Origin: Archangium gephyra
Lineage (GTDB): Bacteria; Myxococcota; Myxococcia; Myxococcales; Myxococcaceae
NCBI GenBank assembly: GCA_003243425.1
Contig: QFQP01000053.1
Span: 1-25,117, forward strand
Length of the DNA stretch: 25,117 nt
Reading direction: 5' to 3'
The notes beneath the pieces were generated by a model. It saw only the letters and a list, made by a program, of their open reading frames with translations. It ran no database searches and was not told the origin of the DNA. Made by a program: the position numbers and the translations under genes. This document shows, one piece after another, positions 18,042-25,117 of this stretch (position 1 is its first letter; every line of letters starts with the position of its first letter).

Positions 18042-20168
18042 TTACAGACCGAGTTGTGCGCGCAGGAAGGCGATCTGATCCGCCGAATTCTCGATGGCCT
18101 TTGCGACCTGATCGGAACCGCCGTGACCCGCGTTGGCCTCGATGCGCAGCCAGGTGACGGTGTCCGGTGAAGCCGCCTGCACGGCCGCCACGAACTTGCG
18201 CGCGTGGAACGGGTCGACGCGATCGTCGTGGTCGGCGCTCATCATCAACAACGCCGGGTACCTGGTGCCCTTCTTCACGTGCTGCTGCGGCGAGTACGCC
18301 GACAGAATCGCCAGCTCCTCGGGCTTCTCGGGGTCGCCATACTCGGGGATCCACGTCTTTCCCGACCCGTAGAGGTGGTAACGCTCCATGTCGAGCAGCG
18401 GCACCGCGCAGATCACCGCGCCGTACAGCTCGGGGCGCTGCGTCATGGCCGCGCCCACCAGCAGGCCGCCGTTCGACCCGCCACGAATCGCCAGCCGCGA
18501 GGGCTTCGTCCACTTGTTGTTGATGAGGTACTCGGCGGCCGCCGCGTAGTCGTCGAAGACGTTCTGCTTGTTCGCGCCGCGGCCTGCGTCGTGCCACGCC
18601 TTGCCGTACTCGCCACCGCCGCGCAGGTTGGGCACCGCGTACACGCCACCGGCCTCGAGCCACGGGTAGATGAACGAGGTGAACGCCGAGCGCAGCGACA
18701 CGTCGAAGCCGCCGTACCCGTAGAGCAACGTGGCGTTGTTGCCGTCGAGCACCACGTCCTTCTTCGCGACGATGAACATGCTCACCGGCGTCTTGTCCTT
18801 CGACTCGTAGAAGACCTGGCGCACCTCGTACTTCGAGGCGTCCACCGGCACTTCGACCTTCGCGTAGAGCTCCGACTTCCCGGTCTTCACCGAGGTGCGG
18901 AAGATCTGCGACGGAGACACGAACGAGCTGAAGCCGAAGAACGCTTCGTCGTCGTCTTCGTCACCGACGAGGTTCGACGCGGTGCCCAGGCCCGGCAGTT
19001 CGACCTCGCGCACCTTCTTGCCTTCGAGCGTGAACAGCTCGACGACGCTCACGGCCTTCTTGAGCGACGAGATGGCGAAGTGCCCGCCGACGATCACGAC
19101 GGACTCCCGCGCCGCGTCCTTGTCCTCGGCGATCAGCTCCTTCCAGTGCTTGCGCTCGAACTTGTTGGGATCGACCACGAACACGCGCTTGTTGGGCGCG
19201 CCTTCGTCAGTGGTGACGTAGATCTTCCCCTTCCACGCATCGACGCCGTACTTCGCGTCCTTGCCGGCCACCAGCAGCTGCCAGGTCTTGTCCTTGCCGA
19301 CGCGCTTGAAGAACACGTCGTTCTCGTTCCACCCGCGCATGATGGTGACGAACAGGAACCTGCCGTCGCGCGACACGCCGCCGCCGATGAAGGTCTTGGG
19401 GTCGCCGGTGCGCGGGTGAAGCTGGGTGTCGGTGTTCGGCGTGGTGCCGACGGTGTGCTGCCGCACCTCGCAGTAGCCGGGGCGCTCGCTCACCGGAATC
19501 GTCGAGTCGACCGGCAACCACTCGTAGATGAACGACTTCGAGTCAGGCAGCCACGACGGGCTCGCGTATTTCGCACCGGGGATGACGTCGACCTCGCTGC
19601 GCTTGCCGGTGTCGACGTCGAGCACGTGCAACGTGGCTTCGTCGGCGGCGTTGGGCTTCTCGGCGAAGACGACCTTCTTGCCGTCCCAGCTGGGCACCCA
19701 CACGCCGAGCGACACGGTGTTGTCGGTCGACCAGGTGTTGGGGTCGAGCAGCACCTTCTCTTCGCCGGTGGCGCCCTGCTTCCAATAGACGACGGCCTTC
19801 TCCTTGTCCTTGTGGGTGCGAACGTAGAAGTAGCGGCCGCCGCGCTTGATGGGGGCGCCGATCGAGTCGAGGTAATAGAGCTCGCGGTACCGCTTGAGCA
19901 GCGCGTCACGGGTGGGCAGCGCGTCGATGTTCTTCCGGGCGAAGGCGTCCTGCTCCTTCATCCACTGCTGAACTTCGGGGGCCTTTTCGTCTTCGAGCCA
20001 GCGGTAGGGATCGTTGGCGGGTTCACCGAGTCGGGTCGCAGGAGGCATGGGCTTCTTGGGTGCGGCCGCCACGGGCGTGCCGGCATCAACGGGTTCAGAG
20101 TTGGCGGGAGTCGTGGGCGTGGTGGCACAGCCGACGAAGAGGAGCGTCGAAGCAAGCAGTCGTCGCAT
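18042..20168 (-). CDS. Prolyl oligopeptidase (S9A family), predicted lipoprotein
   Basis: The 708-residue serine peptidase cleaves after proline in short peptides. The N-terminus is a lipoprotein signal (MRRLLASTLLFVGC, Cys14), followed by a Pro/Thr/Ala-rich linker to about residue 45. The propeller starts at DPYRWLEDEKAPEVQQWM. The alpha/beta-hydrolase domain has Ser565 in RGGSNGG, Asp648 with Arg650 in ADHDDRV, and His682 in NAGHGG, a complete catalytic triad. The LRGGGEYGKAWHDAG motif precedes it. ATG at 20168 was chosen because it starts the signal; upstream in-frame codons are not signal-like. It is the upstream neighbour of lon on the same strand and is divergent from the PYP-like gene. 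Confidence 0.92.
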   Translation of the reverse strand: MRRLLASTLLFVGCATTPTTPANSEPVDAGTPVAAAPKKPMPPATRLGEPANDPYRWLEDEKAPEVQQWMKEQDAFARKNIDALPTRDALLKRYRELYYLDSIGAPIKRGGRYFYVRTHKDKEKAVVYWKQGATGEEKVLLDPNTWSTDNTVSLGVWVPSWDGKKVVFAEKPNAADEATLHVLDVDTGKRSEVDVIPGAKYASPSWLPDSKSFIYEWLPVDSTIPVSERPGYCEVRQHTVGTTPNTDTQLHPRTGDPKTFIGGGVSRDGRFLFVTIMRGWNENDVFFKRVGKDKTWQLLVAGKDAKYGVDAWKGKIYVTTDEGAPNKRVFVVDPNKFERKHWKELIAEDKDAARESVVIVGGHFAISSLKKAVSVVELFTLEGKKVREVELPGLGTASNLVGDEDDDEAFFGFSSFVSPSQIFRTSVKTGKSELYAKVEVPVDASKYEVRQVFYESKDKTPVSMFIVAKKDVVLDGNNATLLYGYGGFDVSLRSAFTSFIYPWLEAGGVYAVPNLRGGGEYGKAWHDAGRGANKQNVFDDYAAAAEYLINNKWTKPSRLAIRGGSNGGLLVGAAMTQRPELYGAVICAVPLLDMERYHLYGSGKTWIPEYGDPEKPEELAILSAYSPQQHVKKGTRYPALLMMSADHDDRVDPFHARKFVAAVQAASPDTVTWLRIEANAGHGGSDQVAKAIENSADQIAFLRAQLGL

Positions 20169-20220
20169 GGGACGCGAGATATCGACGTTCAGGGCGCAAG
20201 ACGACGCAGAAGTCTGCTCG

Positions 20221-20230
20221 GCGCATGCGC
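20221..20230. promoter_or_regulatory. 10-bp palindrome in a divergent intergenic region
   Basis: GCGCATGCGC lies in the 99-base gap between the oligopeptidase start (20168) and the PYP-like gene start (20268). It could be an operator, but such alternating GC palindromes also occur by chance in GC-rich DNA. No clear -35/-10 pair was found in the gap. Confidence 0.25.
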
Positions 20231-20267
20231 TGGTGCCGGCTGGTCGTATCGTGATTAAGCCCGCCAC

Positions 20268-21317
20268 ATGGTCGACCTGATGACGCCCCCTGAAGACGTG
20301 CTGATGCCAGCGGTCTCAGCCAGCGACGTTCCCACGCTCACCGACGATGAGCTCGACGCGGTGCCCTTCGGCGTCATCGCGCTCACGTACGATGGCGTGA
20401 TCGCGAAGTACAATATGGCCGAGGCGCGGTTTGCCCGGCTCGATCGCGCGCGCGTCGTGGGCCGCCGCTTCTTCGACGAGATCGCCCCGTGCACCCGCAC
20501 CGACGCGTTTCAGGGGCGCTTCGTCCAGTTCCTGCGGACCGACGAGCCGCTGGCGCGCTTCGCGTACGTCTTCGACTTCAAGTTCGGCGCGCAGATGGTC
20601 GACATCGAGCTGGTGAGAGCGGCGGCAGCGCAGCTCATCTATGTCTGCGTCAACCGCACCCGCTTCGGAGGTGTGCGCGGCAGCCAGGGCCTGACGCCGG
20701 CGCCGTTGCTTGCCGAGCTCGCGCAAGAACCCGAGTACGTCCTGCGCGACGGCTTCGCGCGCCGAATCATCCAGGTCGACGGCTCACTCTTCGCCTCGCT
20801 GCGCGCCACGTGGGACAAGGTCGCGCCCCGCGGCTGGCAACTGTTCTGTGAAGAGTGGGGCCGGCAGTGGGGCCGCCGCGCGGTGGTCGACCTCGAGGCC
20901 ATGTGCCTGCAGGAGACCAACCAGTCGCTGCGTGACCAGCCCATCGCCGACGCCGTCGCGCGCGGCGGAGCGCTCCTCGAGGCCCAGGGCTGGGGCCGCA
21001 CGCTGACCGACTTCTCGACCATCGACCGCAGCGGCGCCTTCACCATCACCCTCGCCTGGAGCGCGCATGGTGAATCGGTGGGCGATTCGGACTTTCCCCG
21101 TTGCCACCTGTTCGCCGGCTTCTACCGCGCGCTCTTCGTGCACCTCTCGGAACGGCTGTTGTGGGTCGGCGAAGCGTGCTGCAGGGCACAGGGGGCGTCG
21201 ACCTGCACCTTCGTGGTGGTGCGTGCAGACCGCAAACAGTCGCTCGTGTCCGCGTTGGGGCACGGCCAGGGAGACGTCAGCCGGGTGCTCGACCTGCTCG
21301 CGGAGCGCCGGTCGTGA
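20268..21317 (+). CDS. Photoactive yellow protein-like PAS sensor fused to a V4R domain
   Basis: Residues 25-130 align without gaps to the photoactive yellow protein of Halorhodospira, offset by six. Cys75 corresponds to chromophore-binding Cys69 (IAPCT against VAPCT), Tyr48 to Tyr42, Glu52 to Glu46 and Tyr100 to Tyr94. Thr50 and Arg52 of the reference are Ala56 and Leu58 here, which may change colour or kinetics. A helical linker leads to a C-terminal V4R (4-vinyl reductase-like) small-molecule-binding domain at about 205-318, with CHLFAGFYRALF and Cys304, Cys305 and Cys313. No kinase, GGDEF or DNA-binding part is present, so it probably acts by partner contact or ligand binding. ATG at 20268 is used; ATG at 20280 is an alternative. 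No chromophore-synthesis gene is nearby. The reference sequence is from memory. Confidence 0.82.
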   Translation: MVDLMTPPEDVLMPAVSASDVPTLTDDELDAVPFGVIALTYDGVIAKYNMAEARFARLDRARVVGRRFFDEIAPCTRTDAFQGRFVQFLRTDEPLARFAYVFDFKFGAQMVDIELVRAAAAQLIYVCVNRTRFGGVRGSQGLTPAPLLAELAQEPEYVLRDGFARRIIQVDGSLFASLRATWDKVAPRGWQLFCEEWGRQWGRRAVVDLEAMCLQETNQSLRDQPIADAVARGGALLEAQGWGRTLTDFSTIDRSGAFTITLAWSAHGESVGDSDFPRCHLFAGFYRALFVHLSERLLWVGEACCRAQGASTCTFVVVRADRKQSLVSALGHGQGDVSRVLDLLAERRS

Positions 21318-21442
21318 ACGTGGTCACCGGCATTCCACCCGAATGGTTGCGGCTGAGCTGCCGCGCGTTCTTCAACCGCGTCTTCGCGGCGCCCAGCGAT
21401 CCCAACTCGGCGCGCGCCGCCAGCTTCCTGGCGCGACTCTGA
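21314..21442 (+). CDS. Possible 42-residue protein overlapping the PYP-like gene
   Basis: A GTG at 21314 overlaps the TGA of the PYP-like gene by three bases, and a 42-residue frame follows to 21442. The peptide starts MNVVTGIPPEWLRLSCR and ends in FLARL, with no recognised motif. It stops three bases before the end of the convergent clpX. The overlap suggests translational coupling, but the frame is short and could be a gene remnant or chance. Confidence 0.3.
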   Translation: MNVVTGIPPEWLRLSCRAFFNRVFAAPSDPNSARAASFLARL

Positions 21443-21445
21443 TGG

Positions 21446-22705
21446 TCAAGCGGCCGACTCGGTGTACAGCACCACCGGGTCCTTCTTCTTCAGCACCGCG
21501 TCTTCGTTGATGACGACTTCCTTCGCGGTCTTCTTGGAAGGAATCTCGTACATCAGCTCCATCATCACGCTCTCGAGAATGGCCCTCAGGCCGCGAGCGC
21601 CCGTGCGGCGACGAATGGCTTCCTGGCTGATGGCCTTGAGCGCGCCGTCGGTGAACTTGAGCTGCACCCCGTCGAGGTCGAGCAGCTTCTTGTACTGCTT
21701 GGTCAACGCGTTGCGCGGCTTGACCAGAATGTCGATGAGCGCCGGCTCATCGAGCTCCTCGAGCGCCGTGACCACCGGCAGACGGCCGATGAACTCGGGA
21801 ATCATGCCGAACTTGAGGAGGTCCTCGGGCTCGACCTTCTGCAGCAGCTCCGAGAGCGACTTGTCTTCCTTCTTGCGGACCTCAGCCCCGAAGCCGAGCG
21901 ACTTGCCGCCCATGCGGCGCTCGATCACCTTGTCGAGGCCACCGAACGCCCCACCGCAGATGAACAGAATGTTCGTGGTGTCGATCTGCAGGAACTCCTG
22001 CTGCGGGTGCTTGCGGCCCCCCTTGGGCGGCACGTTGGCGACGGTGCCTTCGATGATCTTGAGCAGCGCCTGCTGAACACCCTCGCCGCTCACGTCGCGC
22101 GTGATGCTGGGGTTCTCAGACTTGCGCGCGATCTTGTCGATCTCGTCGACGTACACGATGCCGCGCTGGGCCCGCTCGATGTCGCCGTCGGCCGCCTGCA
22201 GCAGGTTGACGATGATGTTCTCGACGTCTTCGCCCACGTACCCGGCCTCGGTCAGGCAGGTGGCGTCGGCGATGCAGAACGGCACGTTGAGAATGCGCGC
22301 CAGGGTCTGCGCCAGCAACGTCTTGCCGGAGCCCGTGGGCCCCAGCAGCAGAATGTTCGACTTCTGCAGCTCGACGTCATCGAGCTGCACCTTCGATTCG
22401 ATGCGCTTGTAGTGATTGTGAACCGCGACGCTCAACACCTTCTTCGCGCGGTCCTGACCAATCACATACTCATCGAGGATCGACTTGATCTCACTGGGCC
22501 GCGGAATGCGCAGCTTGGTGTCCTTCTGCTCCTCGCGATCGATCTCCTCGGCGATGATGTCGTTGCAGAGGCCGATGCACTCGTCACAGATGTAGACCGT
22601 CGGACCGGCGATCAGCTTCTTCACTTCCTTCTGCGATTTGCCGCAGAAAGAGCAGCAAAGGGTCTGGTTGCCGCTGCCTTCGCGTCCGACGTTCTTCGTG
22701 GCCAT
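21446..22705 (-). CDS. clpX: ClpX, ATP-binding unfoldase subunit of ClpXP
   Basis: The 419-residue AAA+ hexamer unfolds tagged proteins and feeds them to ClpP. The zinc-binding domain uses Cys18, Cys21, Cys40 and Cys43. Walker A is GPTGSGKT (122-129), the pore loop is GYVGED (155-160), and Walker B is VYVDEIDK. The ClpP-docking IGF loop appears as LGFGAEV. The RRTGARGLRAILE sensor-2 region is intact. The start ATG at 22705 gives the typical family N-terminus. It lies 21 bases after clpP, consistent with one tig-clpP-clpX transcript. The convergent PYP-like gene and its small overlapping ORF end just beyond its stop. Confidence 0.97.
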   Translation of the reverse strand: MATKNVGREGSGNQTLCCSFCGKSQKEVKKLIAGPTVYICDECIGLCNDIIAEEIDREEQKDTKLRIPRPSEIKSILDEYVIGQDRAKKVLSVAVHNHYKRIESKVQLDDVELQKSNILLLGPTGSGKTLLAQTLARILNVPFCIADATCLTEAGYVGEDVENIIVNLLQAADGDIERAQRGIVYVDEIDKIARKSENPSITRDVSGEGVQQALLKIIEGTVANVPPKGGRKHPQQEFLQIDTTNILFICGGAFGGLDKVIERRMGGKSLGFGAEVRKKEDKSLSELLQKVEPEDLLKFGMIPEFIGRLPVVTALEELDEPALIDILVKPRNALTKQYKKLLDLDGVQLKFTDGALKAISQEAIRRRTGARGLRAILESVMMELMYEIPSKKTAKEVVINEDAVLKKKDPVVLYTESAA

Positions 22706-22726
22706 ACGTGAGTGAAGGCTAACGCC

Positions 22727-23332
22727 TTACTTCTTCTCCGGCGAGGTGGGCTTGCGGGTGAAGACGTCGTCGATCAGCCCGTACTGCTTGGCTTCGCCGG
22801 CGCTCATGAAGTTGTCGCGGTCGCAGTCCTTCTCGATGCGCTCGACCGAGTGGCCCGTCGCCTTGGCGAGGATCTCGTAGAGCACCTTCTCGAGGCGCGT
22901 CATTTCCTGCACCTGAATCTTCATGTCGCGGGCCTGACCACGCGCCCCGCCGAGCGGCTGGTGAATCATGATGCGCGAGTTGGGCAGCGCCGCGCGCTTG
23001 CCCTTGGCACCGGCCGCCAGCAGCACCGCGCCCATCGACGCCGCCTGACCCGTGCAGATCGTGGCGACGTTGGGCTTCACGTACTGCATGGTGTCGTAGA
23101 TGGCCAAACCGGCCGTCACCGAGCCACCCGGCGAGTTGATGTACAGCGTGATGTCCTTGTCCGGGTCTTCCGACTCGAGGAACAACAGCTGCGCGGTCAC
23201 GCCGTTGGCCACGTCGTCATCGATCTCGGTGCCGAGCATGATGATGCGATCGCGCAGGAGGCGGGCATACAGGTCCCACACGCGCTCTCCGCGGTGGGTG
23301 GTCTCGACGACTGAAGGCGGCCAATAGGGCAT
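22727..23332 (-). CDS. clpP: ClpP protease proteolytic subunit
   Basis: The 201-residue serine peptidase forms the ClpXP chamber. The catalytic triad is Ser99 (GQAASMGA), His124 (IMIHQP) and Asp173 (DRDNFM), with the same spacing as in E. coli ClpP. INSPGGSVTAGLAIYD is the conserved oxyanion region. The N-terminus MPYWPPSVVETT looks like a short propeptide and is removed in other ClpP. The start at 23332 is supported by AGGAGA five bases upstream on the minus strand (23338-23343). It is 24 bases after tig and 21 bases before clpX. Confidence 0.97.
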   Translation of the reverse strand: MPYWPPSVVETTHRGERVWDLYARLLRDRIIMLGTEIDDDVANGVTAQLLFLESEDPDKDITLYINSPGGSVTAGLAIYDTMQYVKPNVATICTGQAASMGAVLLAAGAKGKRAALPNSRIMIHQPLGGARGQARDMKIQVQEMTRLEKVLYEILAKATGHSVERIEKDCDRDNFMSAGEAKQYGLIDDVFTRKPTSPEKK

Positions 23333-23356
23333 GACGTTCTCCTGCGGTGGTTGGGG

Positions 23357-24634
23357 TTAAGCGTTCTTCGCGTGCTGCTTGAGGAAGGCGAACACCTTTT
23401 CTTCGCGGGCGCGGCTCTTGAGACCCTCCTGGGCCTCCTGGCTGGCGTACTGCTTCTGGGCGACGGCCAGCGGCACACCGGCGTCGTCGGCGAACTTCTG
23501 CAGCCGCGCGGCGATCTCTTCGGGCGTGGCTTCGATCTTCTCGGCGTTGGCGATGGCCTCGACGAGCAGCTGGCCACGCACTTCGACCTCGGCGCGCGGG
23601 CGCAGCTCTTCACGCAGCTTGCCCCAGTCGAGCTGCAGCATGCTGGGGTCCATGCCCGAGCGGGCCAGACCACCGAGCGCCGAATCGAGCATGAAGTCGA
23701 TGCCGCGGTTGAGCATCGCGGTGGGCAGCTCGAAGGGGTTCACCTTCGCGAGCGCCTTGAACATCGCCTCGCGCTCGTCGGCTTCGGCGCGGTTCTTCGC
23801 GGCGCGCTCGAGGTCCTTGCGCACGCGGGCCTTGAGGGCGTCGGCGCTCTCTTCGCCCATGGTCTTGGCGAAGACGTCATCGAGCTCCGGGGTCTTCCTG
23901 GTCTTGATGACCTTGACGGTGACGGCGAACTTCGCGGTCTGACCCTTGATCTCGTCGACGCGGTAGTCGGCGGGGAAGGTGTAGTTGATGTCCTTCGTCT
24001 CGCCCTTCTTCATGCCCTCGAGCTCGGGGAGGTTGCCCTCGATGAGCTGGCCGTCGATGACCTCGACGGTGACGTCGCGGCCGGTGTTGCCGGGGAACGG
24101 CTGGCCGTCTTTGGTGGCGTCGAAGTCGATGACGGCGAGGTCACCCTTCTGCACCACGTCGCGGCCTTCGACATCGACGAGCTCGGTGCGCTGGTTGCGC
24201 ATGCGGTCGAGCTGCTCGGTGACGCGGGCTTCGTCGACGGAGCCGTCGAACTTCTCGAGCTCGAGGCCCTTGTAGTTCTTCACCTCGATGGTGGGCTTGA
24301 TCTCGACGCGCGCGGAATAGGCGAAGGGCTTGTTGGCCTCGAGCTTGCCGCCCGAGAACTGGGGGTCGCCGACGGCGGGCACGTTGGTTTCCTTGAGCGC
24401 GTCGATGAAGCCGAGCACCTGCACGCGGCGAACGACGTCGGCTTCGACCTCGCCCTTGAAGCGCTGCTCGAGAATGCGGCGGGGCACTTTGCCGGCGCGG
24501 AACCCGGGGATCTTCACCTGCTTGGCGAGGTTGTTGTAGGCGGCAGAGAGTTCCTTCTCGACGAGCGCAGGCTCGACTTCGATGGAAAGGCGCTTCTCGA
24601 TGCTGCTCAAGTCTTCGACCTGGGTGACCTTCAT
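23357..24634 (-). CDS. tig: Trigger factor, ribosome-associated chaperone
   Basis: The 425-residue chaperone binds the ribosome exit tunnel and cradles new proteins. The N-terminal domain has the ribosome-binding signature GFRAGKVPRRILEQRF (about residues 44-59). A PPIase domain follows around 150-250, with VVQKGDLAVIDFDATKDGQPFPG and NYTFPADYRVDEIKGQTAKFAV. The helical C-terminal domain completes the usual length. ATG at 24634 gives the typical start MKVTQVEDLSSIEKRL and is preceded by AAGAGG; the open frame further upstream is not family-like. It is the first gene of the tig-clpP-clpX unit, and a two-part hairpin lies 75 bases upstream. Confidence 0.95.
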   Translation of the reverse strand: MKVTQVEDLSSIEKRLSIEVEPALVEKELSAAYNNLAKQVKIPGFRAGKVPRRILEQRFKGEVEADVVRRVQVLGFIDALKETNVPAVGDPQFSGGKLEANKPFAYSARVEIKPTIEVKNYKGLELEKFDGSVDEARVTEQLDRMRNQRTELVDVEGRDVVQKGDLAVIDFDATKDGQPFPGNTGRDVTVEVIDGQLIEGNLPELEGMKKGETKDINYTFPADYRVDEIKGQTAKFAVTVKVIKTRKTPELDDVFAKTMGEESADALKARVRKDLERAAKNRAEADEREAMFKALAKVNPFELPTAMLNRGIDFMLDSALGGLARSGMDPSMLQLDWGKLREELRPRAEVEVRGQLLVEAIANAEKIEATPEEIAARLQKFADDAGVPLAVAQKQYASQEAQEGLKSRAREEKVFAFLKQHAKNA

Positions 24635-24708
24635 GTGCACGACCTCTTCGGTGGAAAGCGAAGCGGCGGCTTTACGGGAGGGTCCCCGATGGGTCAACGA
24701 CGCTGTGG

Positions 24709-24753
24709 GCTGCCCGGCGCTCACGGTCGCGGAGCATCACCGTGCGGGGCAGC
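24709..24753. repeat. Two-part inverted repeat upstream of tig
   Basis: GCTGCCC (24709-24715) pairs with GGGCAGC (24747-24753), and inside it CACGGT (24722-24727) pairs with ACCGTG (24739-24744) around an 11-nt loop. It lies in the 193-base gap between divergent starts and could be an RNA leader structure for tig or for the PLD-like gene, or an operator. Confidence 0.45.
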
Positions 24754-24827
24754 GGTCGCATCACCCGAAGGATCAGTGATGACAATCCTGCTTGGCTGCA
24801 CACGCTCGTTGAGGAGAATGCGTCGCA

Positions 24828-25079
24828 ATGAAATCAGCGCTCGGGGGCGGTCAAGCAGAAGTGGTGGGCAATCACGAAGTCGGCGCGCGCGTCCTCAGAT
24901 TGATCTCTGAGGCGCAGACGCATCTCACTCTTGTGAGCCCCTACGTGGATTTCGATGGCTATCGCCACATTCCCAAAGCGATCGCGCGCGCTATCGATAA
25001 GGGCGTCGACGTGAAGCTCGTCGTTCGGGCCAAAGACAGTGATGCCGCCGCTCTGAAACTGAGCCACCCGCCGGTCTGA
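24828..25079 (+). pseudogene. N-terminal fragment of a phospholipase D-like protein, cut by an insertion
   Basis: About 75 native residues remain. LRLISEAQTHLTLVSPYVDF and the IPKAIARAIDKGVDVKLVVRA stretch match the first strand-helix unit of PLD-like (HKD) domains, which normally continue to one or two HxKxxxxD motifs absent here. The ATG at 24828 follows GAGGAG (24811-24816) by 11 bases. From codon 76 (25053) the frame runs into IS-like repeats and stops at 25079, so the tail LKLSHPPV is not native. The gene may resume beyond the insertion, outside the window. It is divergent from tig. PLD-like proteins include phospholipases, nucleases and bacterial defence effectors, so the role is open. 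Confidence 0.7.
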
Positions 25080-25117
25080 AACTGATCCACCCCTCAACAG
25101 GGCGCGCTTGCCGGGCA
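25052..25117. mobile_element. End of a probable IS21-family insertion sequence
   Basis: TCTGAAACTGAGCCACCC (25052-25069) and TCTGAAACTGATCCACCC (25075-25092) are near-identical repeats 23 bases apart. Multiple short direct repeats of this GAAACTGA-CCAC type at the element edge are typical of IS21-family ends, which start with TG; here the TG at 25054 would be the first base pair. No transposase is in the window, and the boundary is inferred from where the PLD-like frame loses its meaning. Confidence 0.55.

Noticed and set aside
18204..20258. 684-residue plus-strand frame opposite the oligopeptidase
   Set aside because: The minus-strand oligopeptidase has a complete catalytic triad and signal; this frame has no recognisable family.
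23351..24910. 519-residue plus-strand frame opposite trigger factor
   Set aside because: Leu/Asp/Val-rich shadow that runs through the trigger factor gene and into the intergenic gap.

Overview
The window is GC-rich bacterial chromosome, tightly packed with genes that often overlap by 1 to 4 bases. A trigger factor-clpP-clpX block with lon nearby, an 8-bp-stem GC hairpin between genes, many lipoproteins and the overall gene content suggest a delta-proteobacterial or Myxococcota genome. This is inference, since no rRNA or other phylogenetic marker is present. I count 22 intact protein genes, one possible 42-codon ORF and one interrupted gene. No rRNA, tRNA or CRISPR was seen. No gene-free stretch exceeds 300 bases. 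The longest, 2640-2901, holds a 21-bp tandem repeat array.

Layout. Positions 1-1892 are an arsenic resistance cassette: acr3 and arsR on the minus strand, with arsC divergent and only 18 bases between the arsR and arsC start codons. Positions 1893-2901 hold an unrecognised alpha-helical protein preceded by a hairpin that covers its ribosome binding site, then ten 21-bp repeats. Positions 2902-7277 are a minus-strand operon of four overlapping or nearly touching genes: a DTW-domain tRNA-modification protein with an extra C-terminal domain, a UDP-N-acetylhexosamine dehydrogenase and two sugar-nucleotide epimerases. The last three probably supply uronic-acid precursors for a surface polysaccharide.

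Positions 7344-14562 hold rsmE, a small membrane protein, an M24 aminopeptidase, the minus-strand run algH-bolA-grx-DUF2914 membrane protein, a membrane-anchored ferritin-like di-iron protein and a VAT-1-like quinone oxidoreductase. Positions 14563-24634 are mostly proteostasis. They hold a SurA-like/DsbA-like lipoprotein coupled to lon, a lipoprotein prolyl oligopeptidase, and a clpX-clpP-tig cluster. Between the oligopeptidase and clpX lies a divergent gene for a photoactive-yellow-protein-like sensor fused to a V4R domain, the most interesting gene here.

The right edge holds the start of a phospholipase D-like gene. It is cut by two 23-bp-spaced repeats that look like the end of an IS21-family insertion sequence, most of which lies beyond the window.
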